A stretch of DNA of 64,000 nt from Rhynchopus sp. YZ270_cl-10 (Eukaryota > Euglenozoa > Diplonemea > Diplonemida > Diplonemidae). The stretch covers positions 248,001-312,000 of the forward strand of contig OZ037874.1 in assembly GCA_964035575.1 (NCBI GenBank), written 5' to 3'. The number at the start of each line of letters is the position of its first letter. Positions within the stretch are counted from its first letter, which is position 1. A model generated the notes under the pieces. It ran no database searches. It saw only the letters and a list, made by a program, of their open reading frames with translations, and was not told the DNA's origin. Below are positions 1 through 10,555 of the stretch, in pieces. The translations under genes were made by a program, and so were the position numbers.

Positions 1-1133
1 GTCCTGACAGGCGGGCTCGGGGGGCTTGGCGTCCTCAGAGGAGGGGCTGTCCCGGGAGGCGGGCTTGCTGTCCCCACCACAGCCCCCTCAACACGCACGC
101 TGACACGGCACTCAGAGACAGGGCCGTCGGATGCTGTGAAGGTTGCAGCCAAGACAAACGTGCGGCCCGCGTCGTTGCGTGTCGGTGTGTAGCGCAGGCC
201 TGCGTAGCCTGTGTCGGTGATCGTTGTCCCGGAAGGTGTCAGGAGCTGTGTGTTGGGTGCGTTTGTGTTTGGGTACGTGACACGCATGGAGCGTGTTGTG
301 GTGTAGAGTGCGTTGAAGTCGACACTGAAGTCCTCACCCACAGGGATCACGAGTGTGGTGCTCTCGCTCTGTGAGGCAATGCAGCGGGGTGCAGCGAACC
401 GTGTGGAGCAGCTGTTGTACATGAACTCAATCGCAGCCACGTCGCCTGCACTCAGCCCGCTGCGCTGGCCAATTGGCTGTGGCGAGATGATTGTTGGCTG
501 ACGTCCAATTCTGAAGCCGTTCGGTCCATAGTGCATGATCGACCCGTAGTCGTACTTGCCCAGGTCACGTCCACTCGCGCCGTTCTTTCTGAAGTTGTTT
601 TCCAAGCCCTCCTGCACCTGTGAGAGGTCGACCGTAACGTAGTTGTCTCTGTCCTTCCGCGACTGCTCATGCGAAAGACCCAGGGAGTGACCGATCTCGT
701 GAATTGCCGCTCCCGTTGAGCACCCGCCGGCAAGGTTGATGGTGTTGACACCTGCTGAGCGAGTGCCGATGGGCGAACTGCACCCATTTCCATTTTGGAA
801 GCGGATGTACGGACGTGGGCACGATGCGTCCGAGGCACACTGGTTGAAACGGAAGCACGTCTTCGCCTCCCAATCCCGCACTGCGTTTGCAATACGTGAA
901 TCAGAAGAGCTGAGTGACGTTGCGACAGCGTAGTTCACAGCCTCACCCACAGGGAACAGCTGCGACGCACGTGTCAGTGGTGTGGCCCCAAGCACCTTCC
1001 CAGCACGGTCAGTCTCCACAGGCACCTGGATGTCACCTTCAACAATGCTGAAGTCGTAATCCCAGTCGGGACGTCCACCACTCGCAGACACAGCAGCACA
1101 CATGCTCAGGACTATCAAGGGTGACGTCTTCAT
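1..1133 (-). CDS. Secreted astacin-family zinc metallopeptidase (M12A), 3' partial
   Basis: Reading from ATG at 1133 gives an open frame of about 377 codons that runs off the left edge, so the C-terminus is missing. Residues 1-19 look like a signal peptide (MKTSPLIVLSMCAAVSASG). The catalytic astacin signature HEIGHSLGLSHE is at about residues 145-156: three zinc-binding histidines and the catalytic Glu146. The Met-turn SIMHY follows at 198-202. Cysteines at about 93, 99, 105 and 118 fit the disulphide pattern of the fold. After the protease domain comes a region of about 150 residues rich in Thr, Ser and Pro that resembles an Ig-like or beta-sandwich appendage, then a Pro/Ser-rich linker at the window edge. 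The expected role is extracellular or secretory-pathway proteolysis. The propeptide is short. The leader upstream on the minus strand is pyrimidine-rich and has an AG (CACACAACAG) before the ATG. The family call is certain; substrates are unknown. Confidence 0.93.
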   Translation of the reverse strand, partial: MKTSPLIVLSMCAAVSASGGRPDWDYDFSIVEGDIQVPVETDRAGKVLGATPLTRASQLFPVGEAVNYAVATSLSSSDSRIANAVRDWEAKTCFRFNQCASDASCPRPYIRFQNGNGCSSPIGTRSAGVNTINLAGGCSTGAAIHEIGHSLGLSHEQSRKDRDNYVTVDLSQVQEGLENNFRKNGASGRDLGKYDYGSIMHYGPNGFRIGRQPTIISPQPIGQRSGLSAGDVAAIEFMYNSCSTRFAAPRCIASQSESTTLVIPVGEDFSVDFNALYTTTRSMRVTYPNTNAPNTQLLTPSGTTITDTGYAGLRYTPTRNDAGRTFVLAATFTASDGPVSECRVSVRVEGAVVGTASPPPGTAPPLRTPSPPSPPVR

Positions 1134-1583
1134 GTTGTGGTGACTCTCTTCTTGTGGATGTGGAATCTGTTGTGTGCAGGTGGGTGGGTGGGTGGGTGTG
1201 AAGTGACACTGCACTCTCAAAAACACAGGGGTGGAGAAGGTCGACAGAGTGGTGAGAATAGATACATTTGGAAGATGGAACTCAGCCTCTTGCCAAGTCA
1301 CCTTCGTCACAAATCGTACAGCATCAGCTTTGCACACATTTTGGACAAAAGAAAACACTTGTAACACTGCACCTCACATCCAAAAGATGTTAGTCATGGG
1401 AGTCTAAGCCTTGTGGGAAAACTACTCTCCTGGCCGCCTCCCTGTTTTTATTATTATACACGAAAAGGCGGCTGTGTAAGGAGGTGTTGCGTGTGTGAAA
1501 CGCTGTCGACACTACGCCACGCACACCTGCCCCATTCCCTTCCCCTTGCTCAGGTACACTGAATACGCATGATTCTGCTACGT
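1134..1583. other. Intergenic spacer
   Basis: No gene is seen. On the minus strand the part nearest 1133 is a CCCA-rich pyrimidine tract ending in AG, a plausible leader-acceptor site for the astacin gene. The rest holds only low-complexity sequence and the 3' flank of the small mitochondrial gene. Confidence 0.5.
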
Positions 1584-2355
1584 TCAGTCGTTCTCAGCCG
1601 CTAGGTCCTCCATGTCCGTCTGAGGGTGGGGTTTAGTTGAGCAATGTGTGAAATGTGAAGCAGAAAAATGCTAATAAAATTTACAAAATGAATGTGCTGC
1701 ACAACACATCTGGACCACTATTGTTATTGCACTGGGACAACAGAATCCAGTTCTCACCATACCTGCAGCTGGTCCATTTTCAAGTGCATTTCACTCTTCA
1801 CGGTTTCCCCCTTCTCCTCATCCTGGATGAGCAATTCATACGCAGCGACAGCTTCCTGTTTATGTGCGATGGATGGTTTTTTTTGAGGAACATGTCCAAT
1901 GAGGACCACGTCGGGAGAAAAGGTTCGAATGTAGGTTTTACTATTTTGAGGGAAATTGAGTGATACCTCACCTGGTCCACTGCCATAAAATTACTGTATA
2001 AAACACGACCAAATGACAGGGAGGTTGTATGAAAGTTGTTGTTTTTGCTTTGTGCTCTTTTTGTTTTGGACACGACCAAATGACAGGGAGAGGAAGCAAA
2101 ATAAGTACACACCTTCGTGGCCTCTGATGCGGAGTCAAGGTCCTCCTGGAAGTATGTTGTACCGATGGTTTCTCTTGCGCCGTCGATCTCATCCATGGCA
2201 GTTGCAAAGAGTCGGTTCACTTCGTCACGTTTGCGGTCAAAGGGCATGTCCTTAGAGAAGAAGGAGCGCATTTGTGTCTGCGGATGTGTCCATGCCGGTG
2301 CAACCCCTGCACGGCTCACCGGACGAAGTGCCTGAACCACGCAACGTCGCATCAT
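1584..2355 (-). CDS. Small mitochondrial helical protein, three exons (unknown function)
   Basis: The exons are 2355-2113, 1855-1763 and 1619-1584. Introns have GT-AG ends (GTGTGT...CAG and GTATGG...CAG). Exon lengths of 243, 93 and 36 bp keep one frame and give 123 residues. The N-terminus (MMRRCVVQALRPVSRAG...MRSFFSKDMPFD) is basic, hydroxylated and free of acidic residues for the first 35 or so, as in a mitochondrial presequence. The rest is acidic, predicted helical and partly heptad-like (DEIDGARETIGTTYFQEDL, EAVAAYELLIQDEEKGE), ending TDMEDLAAEND. I do not recognise the family. Size and composition would fit an accessory subunit of a respiratory or ATP-synthase complex, but that is a guess. 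The start at 2355 is preferred over longer in-frame starts because those translate a polypyrimidine tract. That tract and an AG (TATTACAG) sit upstream as a likely trans-splice acceptor. Confidence 0.8.
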
Positions 2356-2811
2356 TTTGTTGCGTAAAGAGAGAAAAAGAGGGAAAAAGAGAGAAAGAGA
2401 GAGAAAAGATAAAAGCTGTAATAAGTGTAGAAAGCTTAGCTTCAAATGCAAAAAAAAACACCCACCCTGTAGAATGTGTGTTTAGTACATTGGTGTGGCT
2501 GGTAAAAAAAAAACATGAAATCCATTTTTTTGTGCACCTCTGAGAGGGGGGGGGGAACCCCTGTAGAGAAGGTGGCTTTTTTCTTTTTGTTTTTTGTTTT
2601 TTTTGTCACAAATAAAAATTTGGTCGAGAAAATGCCTCAAGAAAAGAGAGAGGGAGAACGCATTCATTTTTGTCATTCAGACACAACACCTAATCTTTAC
2701 TAAAGAGGCTCTGGTTGCCCAATGTGAATCTCCTGAGCAGGCTAGGTGCTAACAGGCACACCTCATGCTTGCAAGACTTATGGCACGTATTTTCACCCAA
2801 ATTTTAACGTT

Positions 2812-2866
2812 ATCAATAACGTCGTAACAGATAACACCTGTTAACGTAAGCGATAACGTTATAACA
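2812..2866. repeat. AACGTTA palindromic-word array
   Basis: Within 55 bases the words AACGTTAT, ATAACGT, GTTAACGTAA and ATAACGTTAT occur in both orientations. The pattern resembles the clustered-word ends of other transposons in this window. No clear outer inverted repeat was found, so it may be a decayed solo end. Confidence 0.5.
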
Positions 2867-2904
2867 CCCACAGTATGGCAAGTGTAACAGAACAATTCTG
2901 TCTC

Positions 2905-3028
2905 TGGTACTCCGGGAGGGGTCGATATTGACAGGTAGCTGGTACAGGGACTTTATACACACTCACCTGATATTGACAGGTCACCGACAGGTGGCTGATA
3001 GGTCGTTGACGGACTTCCGAAAGCACCA
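2905..3028. mobile_element. MITE, TGGTRCTYYCGGRAG family, copy 1 (124 bp)
   Basis: It begins TGGTACTCCGGGAGGGGTCG and ends GGACTTCCGAAAGCACCA, forming imperfect terminal inverted repeats. Inside are repeated GACAGGT words (TTGACAGGT, CACCGACAGGT) in clustered arrangement. A second copy in the opposite orientation lies at 12521-12623 with the same ends. Short size, inverted ends and two dispersed copies identify a non-autonomous DNA transposon. No duplicated target site was assigned. Confidence 0.8.
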
Positions 3029-3314
3029 GTTTCTGAACTTCATTGTAATAGTGTAGACTGATCGAAGGGTTGCTTTGAAGCGAATCTTATTTGTTTTCAT
3101 CAATCGTTTTTTTATTAGTGTAGACAAGGATGAGCCCCACTATACAGTTTTTATTTTGTTATAAATTGTTTTGGGCATTTTTGCGTTTTGGGAGAGGAAT
3201 CATTATTGTTAGAAACAGTCGATTTTTTTTAGTGAAAAGTTCCTTTGAAAAACGCCGGTTGCTTCCATACAATTGCAAGAAAAAGGGGGGCAGCAGGGAG
3301 CAAAAGGAAGTAGA

Positions 3315-3413
3315 GTTGAAATACAAAGCCCTGCACCTTTGGTACAATGACCGGCTGTACCGTGGGTGGACACCCAACCATGCAGTCCTACATCCATTTT
3401 GAGGTTTACATCT
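3315..3413 (+). repeat. Dispersed repeat family B (about 110-170 bp, SINE-like)
   Basis: The full unit starts TTGAAATACAAAGCCCTCTC, continues GTGAACAGTGTACCTTTTGG, then ACCGTGGGTGGACACCCAAC and CATGCAGTCCTACAATCCAT, and ends GGTTTACATCTG. Copies: 3315-3413, 6799-6909, 12252-12374, 25317-25437, 47722-47837, 52738-52830, 52863-52968. 5' fragments: 35331-35371, 35516-35550, 49955-49985. GGTACC-type and GGGTGG/CCACCC-type pairings suggest hairpins. Every copy reads on +, opposite to the genes. Truncation always spares the 5' (GAAATACAAAGCCC) end. The two copies at 52.7-53.0 kb sit in an intron of the coiled-coil/ankyrin gene. No A/B box was convincing, so a Pol III origin is not shown. Confidence 0.8.
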
Positions 3414-4879
3414 GAACACTAAAGAACGCGAAGTTTTGCAGAGGCACTGACACCCCCAGGGTTTGCATAGAACCCTGGAGTGTTGAAGGGGGCTGGCACA
3501 GTCCATAGAGATCCTTTTAAAAAACAGTGGCAGAAAAAGAAGAAAAAAAAAAACTAAAAACGGCGCAAACAGGGAGGAAAGGGCCCCTAGTATGGCGTAC
3601 TACAACCTGGGCAAAAGGTGGATTTGCAAAAAAAGGAAAAAGAAAAAAAGGGGGGAAAAAGTAAAGATAGTGCAAACGCCTCTGGCACGCAGGCACTGAC
3701 AAAGAAAAGAAAGAACTCATGATGAACCTAAGCCTCTCATGCCCCACCTTAAGAAACCTTGTAAGATGAAGCTTCTTGTGGACAAAAAGAGAAAAAAATG
3801 AACACAAAAAAGAAGGGAAAAAAAAAAAACGAAAAAGCTCACCCCCTGAGACCGTATTCTCACACAGGAATTTACCCAAATAATTGATTTTTTTTTTTTT
3901 TTCAAACACAAACCCCCTTCGGGTAGGCTCTATATATCACAACAACACCAACCAAGAAAAATTGTTTCATATACTAACTATTCTACTGAATAGATGGTAT
4001 AATAGGGTGCACTAAATGTACCCGAAGAAAAAGAAATAAATCAAAATAACTCAGCAGGCTAAGGCCTAGGGCCTCATCTGCGGTAGGACCCAAATAACAC
4101 AGGAAAACTCGTAGACTTCAATTCAGGGGAACAGAAAGACTTCGAGAGAGAGAGAGGTGCAACAAAAGTGTCACAGTTTTCGTTTCGGTCATAACTGCAT
4201 CCCCCTTCTTCAGCCCAATAAGCGTCATCTCATTGGGTGGAATTCTGAGTGGAATTTTTTCGGGACCGGCGTTTGTTCACTTACCCCAAACCGTGCTTCG
4301 CAACACCACCATCCCTATAGGTGTGGTACTGTGTGGAGGCGTCAATGCATCAAACAACGAATTTTTTTTTTCCCCAAAAAAAATAGGAAAATTGAGAGAT
4401 CAAAAGATGATATTCACGAAACCCACTAATGTATAAAACCTTCCCATGGAGTTTCGATCTCCACCTCCCCCTTCTGGAACACCAAAAAAAATAGAAAAGT
4501 TTATGAGATGAACGCTAAGCCTCTCCTACTTAGCTCCCCTTTAAAAACCCGAAGCAGAAAATTTCGGCACACCCTCTTTTTATGCACATTACGTCAGAAG
4601 GGATGAGGCATACACACTGCTGGCAAAAGAGGGCTTTATCCACCTTGCTGTGCACCTCTTTTGAGGGGAGGGGAGGGGGAAAAATGTTTTTTGTTTTGCA
4701 AGCGCTTTTGTGCTCTGTTTATGTTATAATTAGTGTTGAAGACACGAAGTCTCCCAACACATGGACAAAAGAGGGCTTTATATACCTCACAGTGTGCACT
4801 TCTTTGAGGGGAGGGGAGGGGATAGGAAAAGGGGGAACTAAGCAAGAACAAAGTGAAGTTCGATTACATGAGACCATCC

Positions 4880-5211
4880 CCTAGGCAACCCCGAAGGCGA
4901 ATACGTATTCACCCTCTCTTCAGATCCCAAAAGTCCTGGACCATATTCGCCTTATATTAGGATCCGAATATAGGGCGAATATAGAAGAAAAAGGGCGAAT
5001 ACGAATTCGCCTTCGGGGTATACCCAGGCATGCCTAGAAGGCAAAGTTCGTATTCTCCCTACATTCGGATCCGAATATGGTATATTCGCCTGTTTTCGCC
5101 CTATATTCGGATCCGAATATAGGCCGAATATGGCCCAGGATTTCGGACGATATATGATTTTGGGATCCGAAAATAGAGCGAATACGTATTCGCCTTCGGG
5201 GTATGCCTAGG
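4880..5211. mobile_element. Palindromic-word element, GCGAATAC/ATTCGGATCCGAAT family (332 bp)
   Basis: The left end CCTAGGCAACCCCGAAGGCG and right end CGCCTTCGGGGTATGCCTAG are inverted repeats. Between them GCGAATACGTATTCGCC-like palindromes and ATTCGGATCCGAATAT words recur in both orientations. A third CGCCTTCGGGGTATACCCAG block sits in the middle, near 4990-5030, suggesting an internal duplication or two elements in tandem. No coding potential. Non-autonomous DNA transposon. Confidence 0.75.
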
Positions 5212-5596
5212 AGAGACAGGCCCGCATTTGTGGTAATGAGACTCTGAGCGATGTGCACTCAAAAAGAAAAATAAAGAAGAAGAAGAAAAAAGGCAAGAAT
5301 TTTCGAACCGGAAAACAGAGAGTCTGAGGAAGAGGTTTACTTTTGGTAGCATGGCCATCAAATTACTGCTGGAAAATAAGGGCACCCTCACTTTTTTTTG
5401 AAGTAAAAAAGATAGAAGAGGAGAGGGTTTTTGGTAAGAAGGAAACCCCAACCTCGCAGAAAAAAAAAACATTTTATTTTACACTGTAAACCCCCCTGCC
5501 GGCACCGCCAACACTGACCTCCCTCCCCTTCTCCCATCCCCTCCCCAATTTTCAGCACATCACTCTTCTGCTCCCTTTTACCTTACCCTCTCCTGT

Positions 5597-6733
5597 TCAC
5601 TCCACCTTTGGGACTCCGACTAAGACCATGGAAACCTGCTGTTCAGAGAACAACATCAGTGAAATGGCTGCTTTGACGAAACCTATGTGTACCTGCCCGG
5701 TCTCGACAATCCGACTGATTTTGAGACATTTTTTGATGGAAATGTGGACGTCGGGGTGGCCGTAGTCATTAGTACACTCATCGATATCAATCGCAACGGG
5801 ACCACAGTCTGCGCTATCTAAAGCATAAAACCCGAGGTCAAATGGTGCGTACAGGCTGCTCACCATCTTGCATACGATTGCAAGACACCCCTGCTGGCAG
5901 AACATTGCGAGAGTGTCAACCTTATCAATTACATCCGCGTTCTGCGGGGTCTGCTTAGGTACACTGGTCGTCCCCGATGGTCGAGAAAGCGGTTTTGGGG
6001 CACCTCCCCGAGCCTTATGAGTCTCCAACGCCACCTCCTCCCATTCCGTCCCCCCATCCACTATGGGGGTTGCTATCACCATGCGACTGACAATCATATC
6101 GAGCTTCCGCAGTTCATTGCTTTTTGTCACTTCACAATCGGTCTCTGGTGTAAAGGAGAAGAGGGCACGTGGCGCTTCCTGCTGTGCTGGGTAGAATGCT
6201 GAGAGCGGTGTGAGAAGGTACCCTAATGGTGACGAAGCAAAAGAGGAGATCCAGCTGAGGAGGGAGAGAAGGGCGGTCGGATCGGGGAGGGTGGCGTGAC
6301 GGCCCACATCGGTTGGGGCAACGAGAAGGTAGCCGTTGTCCACGGTGGGGCCGGAGTGAAGGGGGTCGGAGTTGGGGGTCTGTTTGCCTTTTAGTTCGGC
6401 CTTTTTGTTGGATCGCTTGAGGAGACAACTGCGGAGGAGGCGTTCCATTCCGCACACAACGTCGGCAGGGGACAGTTTCGACACCAGCTCACCCCCCAGA
6501 TTCAAGACCTGTCGGTCCAGGTCGACGACAAACTGCTTCCAGATAGCCGCGCGCCCACTCTCAAAGCCCTCGCGCACCTCGTTCTCGTACTCCTCGCGGT
6601 CGAGGAAGATCATGACCTCCTTCTCGGTCACGTGTTCCGTCACGTTCTGCATGCTTGCTTCGTCATCGCCAAAGTTGATTCCCTCGGCTTCCACACCTTC
6701 GCCGACCAAAACGTAGCCGTCTTCACATGACAT
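5597..6733 (-). CDS. Uncharacterised 378-residue protein, single exon
   Basis: The frame is uninterrupted from ATG at 6733. The first 60 residues are acidic (MSCEDGYVLVGEGVEAEG...); then comes a predicted helical segment (DREEYENEVREGFESGRAAI) and a Cys/Leu-rich stretch near 90-110. A hydrophobic run, ALLSLLSWISSFASSPLGYL, is at about 153-172. A Pro/Ser/Thr linker near 235-265 is followed by a compact C-terminal region with several Cys (GCLAIVCKMVSSLYAPFDLG, DSADCGPVAIDIDEC). I recognise no family. There is no signal peptide. The hydrophobic run is too Ser-rich and isolated to call a membrane span with confidence. Upstream on the minus strand, CCCCCCCCTACAG precedes the ATG by about 35 nt, a good trans-splice-type acceptor. 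Codon use resembles the neighbouring genes. Confidence 0.75.
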   Translation of the reverse strand: MSCEDGYVLVGEGVEAEGINFGDDEASMQNVTEHVTEKEVMIFLDREEYENEVREGFESGRAAIWKQFVVDLDRQVLNLGGELVSKLSPADVVCGMERLLRSCLLKRSNKKAELKGKQTPNSDPLHSGPTVDNGYLLVAPTDVGRHATLPDPTALLSLLSWISSFASSPLGYLLTPLSAFYPAQQEAPRALFSFTPETDCEVTKSNELRKLDMIVSRMVIATPIVDGGTEWEEVALETHKARGGAPKPLSRPSGTTSVPKQTPQNADVIDKVDTLAMFCQQGCLAIVCKMVSSLYAPFDLGFYALDSADCGPVAIDIDECTNDYGHPDVHISIKKCLKISRIVETGQVHIGFVKAAISLMLFSEQQVSMVLVGVPKVE

Positions 6734-7856
6734 TGCTCAGGGCGAGGGGTGTGTTGTGTACTGTAGGGGGGGGAGGAATGGGCGAAGAAGAAATTTTATT
6801 TGAAATATGCAAAATCCCTCGTTGACAGCGTACCTTGGTATGACCAGGGTGCACCGTGGGGTGGACCCCCCAACCATGCAGTCATACATCCATTTTGAGG
6901 TTCACATCAAAGAAATTTGTGGAAGCTGGAAAACGACCTAATACCGGTACTTAATACTACACAAGAACTACACGAAAAAAATAAACTTTATTTTTCTCCA
7001 CCATAAGACGAATATATTGTGGTCGTAATCCTACGCAACAAAGTAAGGGAACAGTACGAGGAATTATGGGTATAGGAATTCCCGGCTCCCCCCTGGTAGA
7101 ACCCCCTGTAGAAGGTACCAGAGAAGTATGGGGAATTTGGGCTTTTATCATCAATTGATGTCTTTGTTTTTTTTTTTTTTTGGGGGGCAGGGTTTTCGCC
7201 AGGAATCGATATATTTTTTTTTCTTGGGGGTTGATTTTGTTTTGCTAGGTGCTGTTAGAAGAGACGAGACGGTAGGGCGTGTAGAGGGGGGAGGAGAACT
7301 TCCTGGAGGGAAGAGGGAAAATAAAAAGTTTATAAGATGAACCTAAGCCTCTTGTGCTTAGCTCACCAAGGGAAAAAAAAAGGCAGTTTTACTTCAGTAA
7401 AAAAGGAAATGGGTGGTGGGGGGGGAGCTAGGATATCACGCTTGGCCATGTGACCGAGTCACCCACGTCAAACCCTCCCTCCTTCAGATTTGTTTAGGAA
7501 TGCTGTTTCACGAAAAAAACCCCCAAGGCCGCAAACAGGACAGTAGACTAACACGTACAACACATCAACACGGAAGTTGAAGGTGTCGTTGGTCCACCTC
7601 AAAGAGTGCCCAGTTCTGGAGAAGCTTGCTCCCCTTTTTTGTCCATGTACATAACGGGTTCTTTAAAACCCGTACCTTCTGTTGTTGTTGTGTTCATTGT
7701 GATGACACAGACAATCAATAAAAAAAGAATTTTTTCCCTCCCCCCCTTCAATCGCAACGTTGTCGGTTTATGTTTTTTATCGATTTTTTTTTCTAAATCA
7801 CCCCCCCTTCCTCCCTCCCCTCTCACTCACAACTCTCCATTTTTTTTTTTCTCCCT
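6734..7856. other. Spacer with repeats B and A
   Basis: No gene is seen. Contains a family B copy (6799-6909), a family A copy (7325-7368), poly-T and poly-G runs, and the pyrimidine-rich 3' flank of the reductase gene. Confidence 0.5.
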
Positions 7857-9260
7857 TCACGCAAACTCAAGCATCTTCGCGACCGATGTCACCTTCTCCG
7901 CTTCCTTCCCACGCGCGGAACCCTGCTCGGCTTCATGCGCGCAGATCTTCTCCCATACCCCCCAGGACACCGCCTTCTCTGCTACTTGCTTGGGAAGCCC
8001 TTCGTGCCCCAACCCTGAGCACGACGCATGCGCATCGTCCCCTTCTGCTTCTGCTTCACGAAGAAGCGTCGCTGCAACCTGCTTTGAATCAATCAAAGCG
8101 CTTGCAATGACGCCAACCGGACCGTTCTTCACCCACCCGGTACAGTATAGGTTTGGCACTGCGTCGCCTCCGGGAGCACATACTTTGCCTGATGGACCTG
8201 CCTGCACGACACCCTTCTTTGCGTCAAACGGGACACCTTCATCATCAAACACAGAACGATATCCTACCGACGACAAAATCAAATCGGCTTCGATTAAATG
8301 GGTGACCCCGGTTCCTTTGACAGCACCGTTGGGGAGGGCGGTCATTTCTTCGACAATAAGGCCTTCTGCGGTCGCCTCCACAGGGCGACGAAGGTACGTC
8401 AGCCCCCAGGATTTTTGCGTCGAAACCTCCTCCGCATCCCGCGCGGACAGAACCAACTGCGTGAGACGTTTGTAACGTCTGTCGAGCCCCGCCACCTCTT
8501 CCTCGGAGATCTCTGCGTTGCGCACCTTCGTTGCGAGGTATGTGTTCGAGGTGACACCCTTTTCTCCGGCCTCCCTTTTTTCCATAAGATTCAACATTTC
8601 ACGGAACTCTTTAATCGTAAACGCGGAGTTCAAAATCCCTCTTCTTGCGATCACATTCACATCAACGACCTTCGAGTTTTCTAATGCAGCCAACGCCTCC
8701 GACGTTATATCGGTTGTTTCTAAATGCGACAACGGAGCGAGCAGGACTCTTGCACAATCAAGCGCGACATTTCCATTTCCAATAATAGCGACACGACGGA
8801 TCTCGGAGAGCGGCTTGCTGAATGGGTATTCCGCGCCTGGGAGACCGTTGTACCAGGATACAAATTTGCGTGCAGGGTGGGTGTACTCTGATTCGCCTGG
8901 AATGCCAATGGTACGGTCTTGGTCCGCCCCGGTCGCAATGACAACCTGGTGGTAGTGCGCTAGCAGCTCCTTCACCGCAACGTCCCCCGCATCCCCGACC
9001 GATACATTCCCATGAAACCGCACCCGGTCCGCATGCTTTGCCATCAGCTCCGTAAAGGTCATCCCCACATTCTTCACCTCAGGGTGGTCCGGTGCTACCC
9101 CATACCGTGCCAAGCCAAAAGGCACCGGAAGTTTCTCGTAAAGATCGACCTGGGCTTCCGGGTGTCCACGCAGTACTGCCTGTGCGGTGTAAAAACCACT
9201 TGGTCCACTCCCAACAATGGCAACCCGTGGGGGTGCGAGGCGGAAGGCGCTGCGTTTCAT
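7857..9260 (-). CDS. FDXR: Mitochondrial NADPH:ferredoxin (adrenodoxin) reductase
   Basis: 467 residues in one exon, close to the usual 450-490 of the family. The FAD dinucleotide motif is VGSGPSG at 16-22, followed by PVPFGLARYGVAPDHPEVKN at 45-64, the diagnostic adrenodoxin-reductase block. The NADPH-side motif is IIGNGNVALDCAR (159-171), with basic residues VIARRG at 203-208 expected to bind the 2'-phosphate. GWVKNGPVGVIA at 375-386 is the conserved C-terminal FAD/NADP contact. The final segment (VSWGVWEKICAHE ... EKVTSVAKMLEF) matches the family tail. The enzyme passes electrons from NADPH to mitochondrial ferredoxin for Fe-S cluster and haem A or sterol chemistry. The N-terminal presequence is very short (MKRSAFRLAPPR), basic and without acidic residues. 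Upstream, a pyrimidine tract with TAG (TTCTTCCTAG) lies about 35 nt before the ATG. Confidence 0.96.
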   Translation of the reverse strand: MKRSAFRLAPPRVAIVGSGPSGFYTAQAVLRGHPEAQVDLYEKLPVPFGLARYGVAPDHPEVKNVGMTFTELMAKHADRVRFHGNVSVGDAGDVAVKELLAHYHQVVIATGADQDRTIGIPGESEYTHPARKFVSWYNGLPGAEYPFSKPLSEIRRVAIIGNGNVALDCARVLLAPLSHLETTDITSEALAALENSKVVDVNVIARRGILNSAFTIKEFREMLNLMEKREAGEKGVTSNTYLATKVRNAEISEEEVAGLDRRYKRLTQLVLSARDAEEVSTQKSWGLTYLRRPVEATAEGLIVEEMTALPNGAVKGTGVTHLIEADLILSSVGYRSVFDDEGVPFDAKKGVVQAGPSGKVCAPGGDAVPNLYCTGWVKNGPVGVIASALIDSKQVAATLLREAEAEGDDAHASCSGLGHEGLPKQVAEKAVSWGVWEKICAHEAEQGSARGKEAEKVTSVAKMLEFA

Positions 9261-10555
9261 TGTTCTTGAAAAAGGGTGGGGGTGTGGGGTGTGTCTAGGA
9301 AGAAGGGGTGGTGGGGTAGGGGGGGGGGGGGTTGTAAAAAAAAATGTGATCAGAATATTTGTGTTTTTGATTCCGTGAAACAGTGGATTAACCTTTTGAC
9401 CTAAGGAGACAGCTGTGAACCTAATATTTTAAATGAAATAGGGGGATTTTCCGTTTTTTTGAGGAGATAAAAAATATAAGAAGAGAGAAAAACATTATAA
9501 GATGAACCTAAGCCTCTCTCGCTTAGTCACTTCAAACCAGACAACATGGCGTACCGGAGGAACCCACATCTCTTCTGGTTTACAAAGAGAAAGAAAAGGG
9601 CAAGGAGAAAAAAAGGAGGGGGGGTGGGTTTTCCGGAGGAGGGGGGTAACGGTGCAACCTAGACGGCACAGCACTGCATCCAAATATGGTATGGTATTTG
9701 ATAAATTGTTGGAGTAGTGTGCGTAGTTTGCCTCGGGTTTGTGTTGCCACACAGTTAGTGCAAATCTCCACTTTTCTTCTAGTCACCTCTAATCGATAGG
9801 GGATTTTGAAAATGTTTTTTTGTATGTTTTGAAAGTGCTTTGTGCTCTGTTTAATTTTTGCTTGATAGTTTTGTAGACGTGGGGTTGGAGAGGAAGGGCG
9901 TTACTTTGTATGAGATTACGACTTATCCTCTTTCTCAGCCACTGTCAAATCGATAGGGGATAAGCTTCCCTGAGACATTTGGATTTTTCGCTTCTAATTT
10001 GTTTGAGGGAATCATTATTCATCTGGGAGGGGGGGCAGACGATGAAAGCTATTTTTTTTTTTTGTACACCAGCCACATTGGAGTCGAAAAAAACCCCATT
10101 ATAATTGACCCTTTTTTTTGAAAACAGAAAAGCGGTTTTGTGTCGATTGACAATAAAAAAAAAAAACGTTTGTTGATAGGTTTGTGCAGATACTATTTTT
10201 TCTACATTAATTTACCCTTTGAGATTTATATGACCCAAAAAGGCTGGATACGTACAGCTTTCTCTTTCGTGGGGGAGGAGGGGGTTTTTCATAACTATTT
10301 CTCATCGTTGATGGCTTTAGCCCGTTTATAAGAAACAGCGTTTTATTGTAAAAATCTTGCATTCAACTCGACACAAGGGGGGGGAATGAGCTCCACTATA
10401 AAAAGGAAGGGAAAGGGGGGATATTTTACCCCACCCTTTTTTTGTCCCAAAGTTTGCACACGTTGTTTTTTTTTTAGCTATTTTTTTTTTTTCCTCTGTT
10501 GTGTCGACAAATCACACTTTGCCCCAAAAAAAACGGAAACGAAGTTCTGTACTTT
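9261..10555. other. Spacer with repeats A and G
   Basis: No gene is seen. Contains a family A copy (9489-9532), a family G copy (9650-9777), a weak family C-like segment near 10360-10400 and long T runs. Confidence 0.5.
9650..9777 (+). repeat. Dispersed repeat family G (about 130 bp, T-run at 3' end)
   Basis: The two copies at 9650-9777 and 41967-42098 are nearly identical. They start GGTGCAACCTAGACG, contain TTTGATAAATTGTTGGAGTA and TTGCCTCGGGTTTGTGTTGC, and end GTGCAAATCTCCACTTTT with a T-run like a Pol III terminator. Both read on +. The family could be a small RNA-derived SINE; promoter boxes are not convincing. Confidence 0.7.

Larger units (their letters stand above)
2356..5596. other. 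Repeat-filled spacer between small mitochondrial gene and 5597-6733
   Basis: No convincing gene is seen. The spacer holds an AACGTTA-word array (about 2812-2866), a MITE (2905-3028), short same-orientation repeats (family C at 3112-3160, family B at 3315-3413, family A at 3713-3749 and 4496-4540), many A/T and G homopolymers, and a GCGAATAC-word palindromic element (4880-5211). The sequence AGAGGGCTTTAT(C/A)...CACCT(T/C) occurs twice, at about 4628-4680 and 4768-4816, as a local direct repeat. Confidence 0.6.

Noticed and set aside
9650-9777. Family G as a spliced-leader or small nuclear RNA gene
   Set aside because: T-run at the end is suggestive, but no donor site in the right setting, no Sm site and no known leader sequence are visible.
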